This document shows positions 23,951-35,772 of a stretch of 64,000 nt of DNA, piece after piece (within the stretch, counting starts at the first letter, position 1; every line of letters starts with the position of its first letter). This stretch comes from Adiantum capillus-veneris (lineage: Eukaryota > Streptophyta > Polypodiopsida > Polypodiales > Pteridaceae): NCBI GenBank assembly GCA_014529385.2, contig CM043964.1, positions 4,977,997 through 5,041,996 of the forward strand. Reading direction: 5' to 3'. Under the pieces are notes generated by a model that did no database searches, was not told the origin of the DNA, and saw only the letters and a program-made list of their open reading frames with translations. A program made the translations under genes and the position numbers.

Positions 23951-26900
23951 AAGTTTGTGTGAATACAAGTTCCACCACTTGTTCAAGCTAGATCTAAGCA
24001 AGTATACATAGTGATCATTTAAGCTAGTAAACTAAGGGAAGGGAGAAGTAAGGTCCACCACTTGTCCAAGCTTAGCTCTAGACAACATGGAGAGATTGGA
24101 GGTCTACTAATTGTCTAATATAGGCTAACTATATTGAAACATAGAGAGAAGCAAAGGTCCACCACTTGTCCAATCTAGGGTCCATTGAAACATGGAGAGA
24201 AGGATGCTCCACCATTTGTCCAAAATAGGCTCCATTGAAACATGAAGAGAAGCAAGATGCACCATGTCTTTGAGATGCTAGGCTCCATTGAAATACCTTA
24301 AACCCATGATATTTTGTATATGTGGGGTTTAAATTCAAGGTCCACCACTTGTCCAACCTATTATCCCTAGTAGCATGAGTGGTTTGGTCTCAAGATTCAC
24401 CACTTTTCCACTCTATGTCATTATATTAAGAAGATCTGGGTGTTAAGGTCCACCACTTGTCCAACCTATAAGGCTATATCTTAAATGGTATTATTTACCA
24501 CCACTTGGAATGCACATGATGGGTTTTACATAGGGGTACGGTTTCAAGGTCCACCACTTGTCCAAGCTAACTCTATTGAAACATAGAGAGAATCAAAGGT
24601 CCACCACTTGTCCAAGCTAGGCTCCATTGAAACATGGAGAGAAGGATGCTCCACCATTTGTCCAAGCCAGGTTTGATTGAAACATGAAGAGAAGCAAGCT
24701 GCACCATGTCTCCAAAATGCTAGGCTCCATTGAAATATCTTAAACCCATGATATTTCGTACATGGGGGGTTTACATTCAAGGTCCACCACTTGTCCAACC
24801 TATTATCACTAGTAGCATGAGTGGTTTGATGTCAAGATTCACCACTTTTCTACTCTATGTCATTATATTAAGAAGATCTGGGTGTTAAGGTCCACCACTT
24901 GTCCAACCTATAAGGCTATATCTTAAAGGGTATTCTTTCTCACCACTTGGAATGACCATGATAGGTTTTACATGGGGGTTTGGTTCCAAGTTCCACCACT
25001 TGTCCAAGCTAACTCTATTGAAACATAGAGAGAAGCAAAGGTCCACCACTTGTCTAAGCTAGGGTCCATTGAAACATGGAGAGAAGGATGCTCCACCATT
25101 TGTCCAAGATAGGCTCCATTGAAACATGAAGAGAAGCAAGCTGCACCATGTCTCCAAGATGCTAAGATCCATTGAAATACCTTAAACCCATGATATTTTG
25201 TACATGGGGAGTTTACATTCAAGGTCCACCACTTGTCCAACCTATTATCTCTAGTAGCATGAGTGGTTTGGTCTGAAGATTCACCACTTTTCCACTCTAT
25301 GTCATTACGTTAAGAAGATCTGGGTGTTAAGGTCGACCACTTGTCCAACCTATAAGGGTATATCTTAAAGGGTATTCTTTCTCACCACTTGAAATGTCCA
25401 TGATATGTTTTACATGGGGGTTTGGCTTCAAGGTCCACCACCTCTCCAAGCTAACTCTATTGAAACATAGAGAGAAACAAAGGTCCACCACTTGTCCAAG
25501 CTAGGCTCCATTGAAACATGGAGAGAAGGATCCTCTACCATTTGTCGAAGCTAACTCTATTGAAACATGGGGGGTTTACATTCAAGGTCCACCACTTGTC
25601 CAACCTATTAACGCTAGTAGCATGAGTGGTTTGGTCTCAAGATTCACCACTTTTTCACTCTATGTCATTATATTAAGATATTTGGGTGTTAAGGTCCACC
25701 ACTTGTCCAACCTATAAGGCTATATCTTAAGGGTTATTCTTTCTCACCACTTGGAGTGACCAGCATAGGTTTTACATGGGGGTTTTGTTTCAAGGTCCAC
25801 CACTTGTCCAAGCTAACTCTATTGAAACATAGAGAGAATCAAAGGTCCACCACTTGTCCAAGCTAGGGTCCATTGAAACATGGAGAGAAGGATGCTCCAC
25901 CATTTGTCCAAGATACACTCCATTGAAACATGAAGAGAAGCAAGCTACACCATGTCTCCAAGATGCTAGCTCCATTGAAATACCTCAAACCCATGATATT
26001 TTGTACATGGGGGGTTTTACATTCAAGGTCCACCACTTGTCCAACCTATTATCTCTAGTAGCATGAGTGGTTTGGTCTCAAGATTCACCATTTTTCCACT
26101 CTATGTCATTCTATTAAGAATATATGGGTGCTAAGGTCCACCACTTGTCCAACCTATAAGGCCATATCTTAAACTTTATTCTTTCTCACCACTTGGAGTT
26201 ACCAAGATAGGTTTTTACATGGAGTTTGGTTCCAAGGCCCACCACTTGTCCAAGCTAACTCTATTGAAACATAGAGAGAAGCAAAGGTCCACACCACTTG
26301 TCCAAGCTAGGCTCCATTGAAACATGGAGAGAAGGATGCTCCACCATTTGTCCAAGATAGGCTCCATTGAAACATGAAGGGAAGCAATCTGCACCATGTC
26401 TCCAAGATTCTAGGATCCATTGAAATACCTTAAACCCATGATATTGTTTACATGGGGGTTTAACGTCAAGGTCACCACTTTTCCAAGCTATTATTCCTAG
26501 TAGCATAGTGGTTGGTCTCAAGATTTACCACTTTTTTCCACTCTATGTCGTTATATTATGAAGATCTAGGTTTTAAGGTCGACCACTTGTCCAACCTATA
26601 AGGCTAGATCTTAAAGGGTATTATTTCTCACCACTTGGAATGACCATGATATGTTTTTACATGGGGGTTTGGTTTCAAGGTCCACCACTTGTCCAAGCTA
26701 ACTCTATGGAAACATAGAGAGAAGCAAGGTCCACCACTTGTCCAAGCTAGGCTCCACTGAGACATTTAGAGAAGGATGATCCCCCATTGGTGGAAGATAG
26801 GCTTCATTGAAACATGAAAAGAAGCAAGTCACCATGTCTCCAAATTCTAGGATCCATTGAAATACCTTAAACCCACGATATTGTTTACATGTGGGTTTAA

Positions 26901-29900
26901 CGTCAAGGTCAGTCACTTTTCCAAGCTATTATCCCTAGTAGCATGAGTGGTTTGGTCTCAAGATTCACCACTTTTCCACTCTATGTCATTTATATAAAGA
27001 AGAACTATGTGTTAATGTCACCCACATTGTCCAACCTATAAGCTATATCTAAAAGGTAATCTTTCTCACCACTTGAAATGTCCATGATATGTTTTTACAT
27101 AGGGGTTTAGTTCCAAGGTCCACCACTTATCCAAGCTAACTTTAAATTCTTCTCATAGAGAGAAGCAAAAAATGTCCACCACTTGTCCAAGCTAGGCTCC
27201 ATTGAAACATGAGAGAAGGAAGCTCCACCATTGTCGAAGCTAACTCTATGAAACTCATGGAAGTTTCCATTCAAGGTCCACCAGTTGTCCAACCTATTAA
27301 CGCTAGTAGCATGAGGGTTTGGTCTCAAGATTCACCACTTTTCACCTCTGTGTTATTATATTAAGAATAATTTGGGTATTAAGGTCCCCACTTGTCCAAC
27401 CCTATAATACTATATCTTAATGGTTATTCTTTCTGACCCTTGGAGTGACCATGAAAGGTTTTACATGGGGGGGTTTGTTTCCAAGGTCCACCACTTGTCC
27501 AAGCTAACTCTAATGTCAAAACATAGGAGAGAAGCAAAGTCCAAACCAAGTGTCTAAGCTAGGGTCTATTGAAACATGGAGAGAAGGATGCCTCCCACCA
27601 TTGTGTCCCAAGATAGACTCCATTGAAACATAAGAGGACGCAAGCTGCACCATATTTCCCAAGATTCTAGACTCCATCGAAATACCTAAACCCACGTTAT
27701 TTGTACATGGGGATTTACATTCAAGATCAACAATTTGTCCAACCTATTATCGCTAGATCATGAGTGGTTTGGTCTCAAGATTCACCACTTTTCTCCACTC
27801 TCTATATCATTATATTAAGAATATTTGGGTGTTAAGGTCCACCACTTGTCCAACCTATAAGACTATATCTTAATGGTTATTCTTTCTCACCTCTTGAAAG
27901 ACTATATCTTAATGGTTATCCCTAGCTATTATTGCTAGTAGCGTGAGTGGTTTGGTCTCAAGATTCACCACTTTTATTAAGAATATGTGGGTGTTAAGGT
28001 CCACCACTTGTCCAACCTATAAGGCTACATCTTAAAGGTTATTCTTTCTTACTACTTGGAGTGACCATGATAGGTTTTACATGGGGGTTTGGTTCCAAGG
28101 TCCACCACTTGTCCAAGCTAACTCTATTGAAACATAGAGAGAAGCAAAGGTCCACCCCTTGTCTAAGCTAGGGTCCATTGAACATGGAGAGAAGGATGCT
28201 CCACCATTTGTCCAAGGTAGGCTCCATTGAAACATGAGGAGAATCAAGGTGCACCATGTCTCCAAGATGCTAGGCTCCATCGAAAAACATTAAACCCATG
28301 ATATGTCGTAGATGAGGGGTTTACATTCAAGGTCCAACACTTGTCCAAGCTATTATTGGTAGTAGCCTGAGTGGTTTGGTCTCAAGATTCACCACTTTTC
28401 CACTCTATGTCATTATATTAAGAATATGCGCGTGTTAAGGTCCACCACTTGTCCAACCTATAAGGCTACATCTTAAAGGTTATTCTTTATTACCACTTGG
28501 AGTGACCATGATAGGTTTTACATGGGGGTTTGGTTCCAAGGTCCACCACTTGTCCAAGCTAACTCTATTGAAACATAGAGAGAAACAAAGGTCCACCACT
28601 TGTCCAAGCTAGGGTCCATTGAAACATGGAGAGAAGGATGCTCCACCATTTGTCCAAGATAGGCTCCATTGAAACATGACGAGAAGCAAGCTGCACCATG
28701 TCTCCAAGATGCTAGGCTCCATCGAAATACATTAAACCCACGATATTTCGTAGATGAGGGGTTTACATTCAAGGTCCACCACTTGTCCAAGCTATTATTG
28801 CTAGTAGCCTGAGTGGTTTGGTCTCAAGATTCACCACTTTTATTAAGAATATGTGGGTGTTAAGGTCCACCACTTGTCCAACCTATAAGGCTACATCTTA
28901 AAGGTTATTCTTTCTTACTACTTGGAGTGACCATGATAGGTTTTACATGGGGTTTGGTTCCAAGGTCCACCACTTGTCCAAGCTAACTCTATTGAAACAT
29001 AGAGAGAAGCAAAGGTCCACCCCTTGTCTAAGCTAGGGTCCATTGAAACATGGAGAGAAGGATGCTCCACCATTTGTCCAAGGTAGGCTCCATTGAAACA
29101 TGAGGAGAAGCAAGGTGCACATGTCTCCAGATGCTAGGCTCCATCGAAATACATTAAACCCACGATATGTCGTAGATGAGGGGTTTACATTCAAGGTCCA
29201 CACTTGTCCAAGCTATTATTGCTAGTAGCCTGAGTGGTTTGGTCTCAAGATTCACCACTTTTCCACTCTATGTCATTATATTAAGAATATGCGCGTGTTA
29301 AGGTCCACCACTTGTCCAACCTATAAGGCTACATCTTAAAGGTTATTCTCTATTACCACTTGGAGTGACCATGATAGGTTTTACATGGGGGTTTGGTTCC
29401 AAGGTCCACCACTTGTCCAAGCTAACTCTATTGAAACATAGAGAGAAACAAAGGTCCACCACTTGTCCAGCTAGGGTCCATTGAAACATGGAGAGAGGAT
29501 GCTCCACCATTTGTCCAAGATAGGCTCCATTGAACATGATGACGAGAAGCAAGCTGCACCATGTCTCCAAGATGCTAGGCTCCATCGAAAATACATTAAC
29601 CCACGATATTTCGTAGATGAGGGGTTTACATTCAAGGTCCACCACTTGTCCAAGCTATTATTGCTAGTAGCCTGAGTGGTTTGGTCTCAAGATTCACCAC
29701 TTTTCCACTCTATGTCATTAAATTAAGAATATGCGCGTGTTAAGGTCCACCACTTGTCCAACCTATAAGGCTACATCTTAAAGGTTATTCTTTATTACCA
29801 CTTAGAGTGACCATGATAGGTTTTACATGGGGGTTTGGTTCCAAGGTCCACCACTTGTCCAAGCTAACTCTATTGAAACATAGAGAGAAACAAAGGTCCA

Positions 29901-30780
29901 CCACTTGTCCAAGCTAGGGTCCATTGAAACATGGAGAGAAGGATGCTCCACCATTTGTCGAAGCTAACTCTATTGAAACATGGGGGGTTTACATTCAAGG
30001 TCCACTTGTCCAAGCTATTAGTGCTAGTAGCACGAGTGGTTTTGTCTCAAGATTCACCACTTTTTCACTCTATGTCATTATATTAAGAATATTAGGGTGT
30101 TAAGGTCCACCACTTGTCCAACCTATAAGGCTATATCTTAAAGGTTATTCTTTCTCACCACTTGGAGTGACCATGATAGGTTTTAAATGGGGGTTTGGTT
30201 CCAAGGTCCACCACTTGTCCAAGCTAACTCTATTGAATAATAGAGAGAAGTAAAGGTCCACCACTTGTCCAAGCTAGGGTCCATTGAAACATGGAGAGAA
30301 GGATGCTCCACCATTTGTCCAAGATAGGCTCCATTGAAACATGAAGAGAAGCAAGATGCACGATGTCTCCAAGATGCTAGGCTCCATCGAAATACCTTAA
30401 ACCCACGATATTTCGTAGATGGGGGGTTTACTTTCAAGGTCCACCACTTGTCCAAGCTATTATCGCTAGTAGCATGGTTTGGTCTCAAGATTCACCAGTT
30501 TTCCACTCTATGTCATTATATGAGAATATCTGGGTGTTAAGGTCCACCACTTGTCCAACCTATAAGGATATTCTAAATGATATTTTTTTTTGACCACTTG
30601 GAATGTGCATGATATGTTTTACATGGGGTTTTATTCCAAGGTCCACCACTTGTCCAAGCTAGATCTATTACATATATATTATACATACAATATTCAACTA
30701 GATTCCCTACCTATCATGTCCAGTAGCATGGATGCTCTAGCTTGAAGGTCCACCACTTGTCCAACCTATACTCTCTTATG
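23951..30780 (-). repeat. Right satellite arm, about 440-base higher-order repeat
   Basis: About 15 units. The marker CACTTGTCCAACCTATAAGG (or a close variant) occurs near 24,452, 24,889, 25,330, 25,690, 26,135, 26,575, 27,385, 27,836, 27,993, 28,438, 28,862, 29,300, 29,740, 30,100 and 30,540. Most spacings are 424-451 bases, with 360-base short forms and one at about 157. Each unit holds basal repeats of about 50 bases built on GGTCCACCACTTGTCCAAG. Blocks near 28.0-28.8 and 28.85-29.7 kb share deletion variants and look like a recent duplication of about 870 bases. Stretches at 26.4-27.9 and 29.1-29.6 kb have many single-base deletions against neighbours. Confidence 0.92.
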
Positions 30781-31680
30781 TAAGGGAGATCTCGCTATAA
30801 ATTCAAAACCTTCCGCCTAAATTTAAAATATCCCTCCAAATCTTAAATATCCCGCCTAAATTTTAAAACTATCCCGCCCAAATTTTAAAATTCAAACTTT
30901 TTTATAAAAATTTAAATTTTTTACTTAAATTTAAAATATTCCACGCAAAATTGATTTTAAATTCAAGTTTACCACAAAAAGATATCATTATACCACCTAA
31001 ATTCAAATATGCAAACCTCAAATCATTATATTGTACATAAATTCAAACAAATTCAAATTAACAAGCCTAAACTGATATTAGTTTGCATAGATATGAATTT
31101 ATCACACCTAAATTATGTCACCATGTTAGAGAGAGTGGTTAGAGAATTTGAACAAGGTCCACCACTTGTCCAACCTAGATACCAAGAAGGATTGAGTGTA
31201 CAAGGTATTGTTTGGAGGTCCTTATAGTCCATTGGTCTCAAGGTCCACCACTTGTGGTAAGGGTCACCAAAAAGTGTATATATTCATCCAAAGAAATACA
31301 CGTATTTTTGGTCTACATGTCCTAGTTTAAACCATTTATGTCCATTAGGTGTATCACTAAACAACACTACTATTTTTGAGAAACAGAAGTTACAATCATA
31401 TCTACAAATGGATTAGAGGAAAATCAGCTCAGCATACATCCAGAACTCGCTACAAGAATCGACTTTAACAGATCACGCAAGTAAGTCTTCCATTCAATTT
31501 TACTAGTATTACAATGTGTTAGTTATTTGTGATATTTATGTATGTATATATACTATGTGTGCATATCGTAATTAAGTGTAATTGTGTATCTGCATTATGT
31601 ATGAGTATTACAATGAAATAACACAAATATACATACATACACATAGATAACACAGACGCACACATACATGAGCATGTATT
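30781..31680. other. AT-rich spacer between right-arm arrays
   Basis: Begins with several variants of a phrase containing CCGCC(T/C)AAATTTTAAA from 30,805 to 30,950, a loose AT-rich tandem repeat. Single satellite motifs occur near 31,157 and 31,243. No supported gene. Confidence 0.5.
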
Positions 31681-31686
31681 TTCAAG

Positions 31687-31705
31687 AGAGAGATAGCAAA
31701 TACAG

Positions 31706-31738
<33 letters not shown>

Positions 31739-31775
31739 TAAATAACTGTTTTTTAGAGAGAGGAGAGAGAAAGAT
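31687..31775. repeat. GA-rich microsatellite
   Basis: Mostly GA dinucleotides with GATA interruptions, densest at 31,712-31,738. It leads directly into the 90-base tandem repeat. Confidence 0.8.
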
Positions 31776-32025
31776 AAACAGATTTCACTGTGTTTATGTA
31801 TGTGGAAGAGAGGAAGACGATGTATGGGAATATGTGCACGTATTTTCAAGAGAGAGACAACAAGATAACAGATTTCATTGTGGTTATGTATGTGGAAGTG
31901 AGGAAGACGATGTGTGGGAATATGTGCATGTATTTTCAAGAGAGAGACAGCAAGATAACAGATTTCACTGTGGTTATGTATGTGGAAGAGAGGAAGACGA
32001 TGTGTGGGAATATGTGTATGTGTGC
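31776..32025 (+). repeat. Tandem repeat, period about 90 bases, 2.7 copies
   Basis: Three near-identical units start with AACAGATTTCA near 31,776, 31,866 and 31,956 and include GAGGAAGACGATGT. They differ by only a few substitutions, so the repeat is young. Open frames through it arise because 90 is a multiple of three. Confidence 0.85.
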
Positions 32026-32600
32026 GGGGATACTTTTAAACTATGTATCTCTGTCTTTTGACGAGAGAGTGTGTGTGCAAGAAGAGTTACAGAGAACCAT
32101 CTTCTCTATATGGAGAAAGACAGAGAGTGAGAGAGAGAGAAATACCTGTTTTTTCTCTATTCGTGAGGTGTGCAATGTCTCCTGAGAAGACTGCCCGATC
32201 CTGCCCTTCTGGAAAGCGTTGTGTACGCTGCTGTTTCTTTGTCTTGTGCGCGAACTTTCAATCCTGTGCACTCCACCTGTGTGTTGTGTACGATGCCGAG
32301 CTTGCTCCTCTACGCGCGCGTATACTCCAACTGTGTGCGATCCGTGTGCGCTTTCTGTGTTTTTGCTGCTCGCCTGCTTTCTCTGTGTGCGTTTCTCGTG
32401 CGCTCTCTGTGTGCCTAATCTTGATAGGGTTTATTAGAATGCCACGTATGCTACAAGTCCATGTTTTATCATAGGATTAAAAAAAACAAAAGCAATATAA
32501 AAAATTAACCAATTCACACGGCCAAAATTAAAGAAATCATGGTTGAAAATATGAAAAACATGCGAACTCTATACTAGGAATTCACTTAAAAGAAAAAAAA
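32026..32600. other. Unassigned spacer, CpG-containing around 32,200-32,420
   Basis: Base composition shifts toward TG/CG-rich sequence with several overlapping short frames on the plus strand, none with recognisable protein features. No repeat family recognised. Confidence 0.3.
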
Positions 32601-32603
32601 TCT

Positions 32604-32850
32604 TTGGGCGCTGCCCCTAGCCACGCGGGGGCGCTGCCCCTCGACCCCGCCCGGCAGTCGCCCGGGAGGCGACAAGGGGCTGCCGCCCTTGACCCCGCCC
32701 AGAACAATATCCCAAAATCAACCTCCCAAGCCCGCCATCGAGAGCGCTATATTCCACATCCCCATCAAGAGCGCTATCCCCAAACCTCACGTGGAAGCGC
32801 TGCCTTGTCACCCATTGTGGCATTGCCCTAAGACCCCGCATCTGGAGTGC
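32604..32850. repeat. GC-rich island with internal repeats
   Basis: GGGCGCTGCCCC, CTTGACCCCGCCC and GAGCGCTA phrases recur in a patch strikingly richer in G and C than its AT-rich surroundings. It includes small inverted repeats such as GGCAGTCGCCCGGGAGGCGAC. It may be an inserted small element; open frames on both strands reflect composition only. Confidence 0.55.
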
Positions 32851-33420
32851 TAAATGGGAACATTCTTCATTAGTGAAATTTTGAACATAAATTATATTAG
32901 CACATACTTAAATATAATACAAATATTAACATATTAGCTATACTACTAATTTACTATAGCAGTTCTAGATTATGTCCCATACTATATTTAAGGTGCCAAA
33001 GGTTTGGCCTTATGGTCCTAGATTTAGCCAAGTGGTCAACACATATAGGACCAAGTGCACACTGTGCCACAAAACTTGGCCACCACTTCACTTGCCAAAG
33101 TTTAGGCCACATGGTCAATCCTAACTTTCCAATGTTCTTATTATGTCACCTTTTGCCTCGTGGAAAACCTAGGCTTGTTTTCACATACTCAGGCACTTCA
33201 AGCCACAATAAATTGTCATTACTCTTCGACAACCCTTTTGTTCAAGTCTTTGAAAAAACATTGTTTAAGGCCACCCTAAACCATTTTCATTTAGGGGTGT
33301 CTAAAACTAGCTTTTTGGCAATTCGAGAAGAAATGGTCAAAGTTTTATACTTAGTTTTAACCACTTGACCAATTCAAATATTGGAAAGCAAGGTCTTGTA
33401 ATACTTTTCTTTGGACATCA
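32851..33420. other. Spacer with a short unassigned frame
   Basis: A plus-strand frame from 33,012 to 33,368 begins MVLDLAKWSTHIGPSAHC but has no recognisable domain and sits next to satellite DNA. I do not call it a gene. Confidence 0.3.
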
Positions 33421-35700
33421 CACATTAAAACTAGGTCCCTCACTTGTCCAAGCTATGCTCTAATACAATAAAGGGCTTTTGGTTTCAAGATGCACCACTT
33501 TCCCAACCTTGATTCCATTAAAGAAGCTAGCTCTACTTAGACATTTAATAGCAAGGTCTTGCAGCAGTTCAGATTGAACATTTTCCATGGCAGCTAGGTC
33601 CACCACTTATCTAAGCTATGCTCTAATAGAGTAAGGGGGTTTTGGTTTCAAGATCCACCACTTGTCCAAACTTGATTTGGGAAGCAAGGTCCTATAATAG
33701 TTTGCTTTGGACATTCACCATTACAACTAAGTCCACCACTTCTCCAAGCTATGTTCTAATACACTAAGGAGGTTTTGGTTTCAAGGAGAACCACTTGTAC
33801 GACTCTGTTTTTGGAAGTAAGGTCTTTACATAGTTCACCTTGGACCTTGGACATTGGATACTACAACTAAGCCCACCACTTGTCCAAGATATCCTCTATA
33901 TATAGCCAAAGGGTTTGGGTTTCAAGATTCACCACTTTTCCAACCTTTCTTCCATTAAAGAAAGGAGGGGCTTTATAACTAGGTCCACCACTTGTCCAAG
34001 CTATGCTCTGATATGGAAAGGGGATTTTGGTTTCAAGGTCCACCACGTGTTCAACCTTGCAAGACTCAAGGGATACTTGGACATTGGAAAGCATAGTCCT
34101 AAAGTAGTTGATAGGTGGCAGTGGGTATTACAACTAGGTCCAACCTATGCTCTCATATCGCAAAGAGGCTTTGCTTTCAAGGTCCACCACTTGTCCAACC
34201 TTGCTTCCATTAAAGAAATGAGGGGCTACGTAAACATTGGCAAGCAAGGTAGCAAGGTTCTAAGGTGTTTCACCTTGGATATTGGGCATTATAACTAGGT
34301 CCACCACTTGTCCAAGCTATGCTCTGATAAAGAAAGGGGATTTTCGTTTAAAGGTCCACCATGTGTTCAACCTTCTAATATAGAAAGGGGATTTTTGTTT
34401 CAAGGTCCACCTGTGTTCAACCTTGAAAGACTCAAGGGATACTTGGACATTGGAAAGCATAGTCTTATAGTAGTTGATAGGTGGCAGTGGGTATTAAAAC
34501 TAGGTCCAACCTATGCTCTTATATAGCAAAGAGGCTTTGGTTTCAAGGTCCACCACTTGTCCAACCTTACTTCCATTAAAGAAATGAGGGGCTACGTAAA
34601 CATTGGCAAGCAAGGTAGCAAAGTCCTAAGGTATTTCACCTTGGATATTGGGCATTATAACTAGGTCCACCACTTGTCCAAGCTATGCTTGATAAAGATA
34701 GGGGTTCGTTTCAAGGTCCACCATGTGTTCAACCTTTCTAATATAGAAGGGGATTTTGTTTCAAGGTCCACCACGTGTTCAACCTTGAAAGACTCAAGGG
34801 ATACTTGGACATTGGAAAGCATAGTCTATATAGTAGTTGATAGGTGGCAGTGGGTATTAAAACTAGGTCCAACCTATGCTTATATAGCAAAGAGGCTTTG
34901 GTTTCAAGGTCCACCACTTGTCCAACCTTATTCCATTAAAGAAATGAGGGCTACGTAAACATTGCAAGCAAGGTAGCAAAGTCCTAAGGTATTTCACCTT
35001 GGATATTGGGCATTATAACTAGGTCCACCACTTGTCCAAGCTATGCTTGATAAAGAAAGGGGATTTTCGTTTCAAGGTCCACCATGTGTTCAACCTTTCT
35101 AATATAGAAAGGGGATTTTTGTTTCAAGGTCCACCACGTGTTCAACCTTGAAAGACTCAAGGGATACTTGGACATTGGAAAGCATAGTCTTATAGTAGTT
35201 GATAGGTGGCAGTGGGTATTAAAACTAGGTCCAACCTATGCTCTTATATAGCAAAGAGGCTTTGGTTTCAAGGTCCACCACTTGTCCAACCTTACTTCCA
35301 TTAAAGAAATGAGGGGCTACGTAAACATTGGCAAGCAAGGTAGCAAAGTCCTAAGGTATTTCACCTTGGATATTGGGCATTATAACTAGGTCCACCACTT
35401 GTCCAAGCTATGCTCTGATATAGAAAGGGGATTTTTGTTTCAAGGTCCACCACGTGTTCAACCTTGAAAGACTCAAGGGATACTTGGACATTGGAAAGCA
35501 TAGTCCTATAGTAGTTGATAGGTGGCAGTGGGTATTACAACTAGGTCCACCACTTGTCCAACCTATGCTCTCATATAGCAAAGAGGCTTTGGTTTCAAGG
35601 TCCACCACTTGTCCAACCTTGCTTCCATTAATATAGCAAGGAGGATTTGGTCTCAAGGTTCACCACTTGTCCAACCTATGCAAACCTTTTTCATGTTGTA
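33421..35700 (-). repeat. Second right-arm array, about 362-base higher-order repeat
   Basis: Same core motif (CCACCACTTGTCCAAGCTATG) but a different unit. The marker TTGGGCATTATAACTAGGTC occurs near 34,283, 34,646, 35,006 and 35,373, giving periods of 363, 360 and 367 bases. Units include AGGTGGCAGTGGGTATTA. From 33,421 to 33,900 the copies are more diverged. The array ends about 70 bases before the acceptor of the DUF7869-like gene, so it occupies that gene's promoter or leader-intron region. Confidence 0.9.
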
Positions 35701-35772
35701 GCATGATTTTTTTGTTTGAAGAGTATTTTTCTATAACTATGGATTTAACAATGTAATCTTTTTACTTACAGG

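Noticed and set aside
24129-30488. Repeated minus-strand open frames of 70-100 codons with LDKWWTL and CTKYHGF phrases.
   Set aside because: They recur with the satellite unit, break freely with single-base indels, and similar open frames appear on the other strand. There is no sign of codon-level constraint.
31243-31266. Short near-palindrome ACCACTTGTGGT as an operator-like site.
   Set aside because: It is a chance extension of one satellite motif copy; other copies lack the second half.
32043-32474. Overlapping Cys-rich plus-strand frames.
   Set aside because: They follow a TG- and CT-rich composition; no domain, no splice context, no conservation evidence.
23951-35700. Regular direct repeats with spacers, superficially like a CRISPR array.
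   Set aside because: Spacers are themselves repeated, units are diverged, higher-order periods are 360-490 bases and the context is a plant genome. This is satellite DNA.
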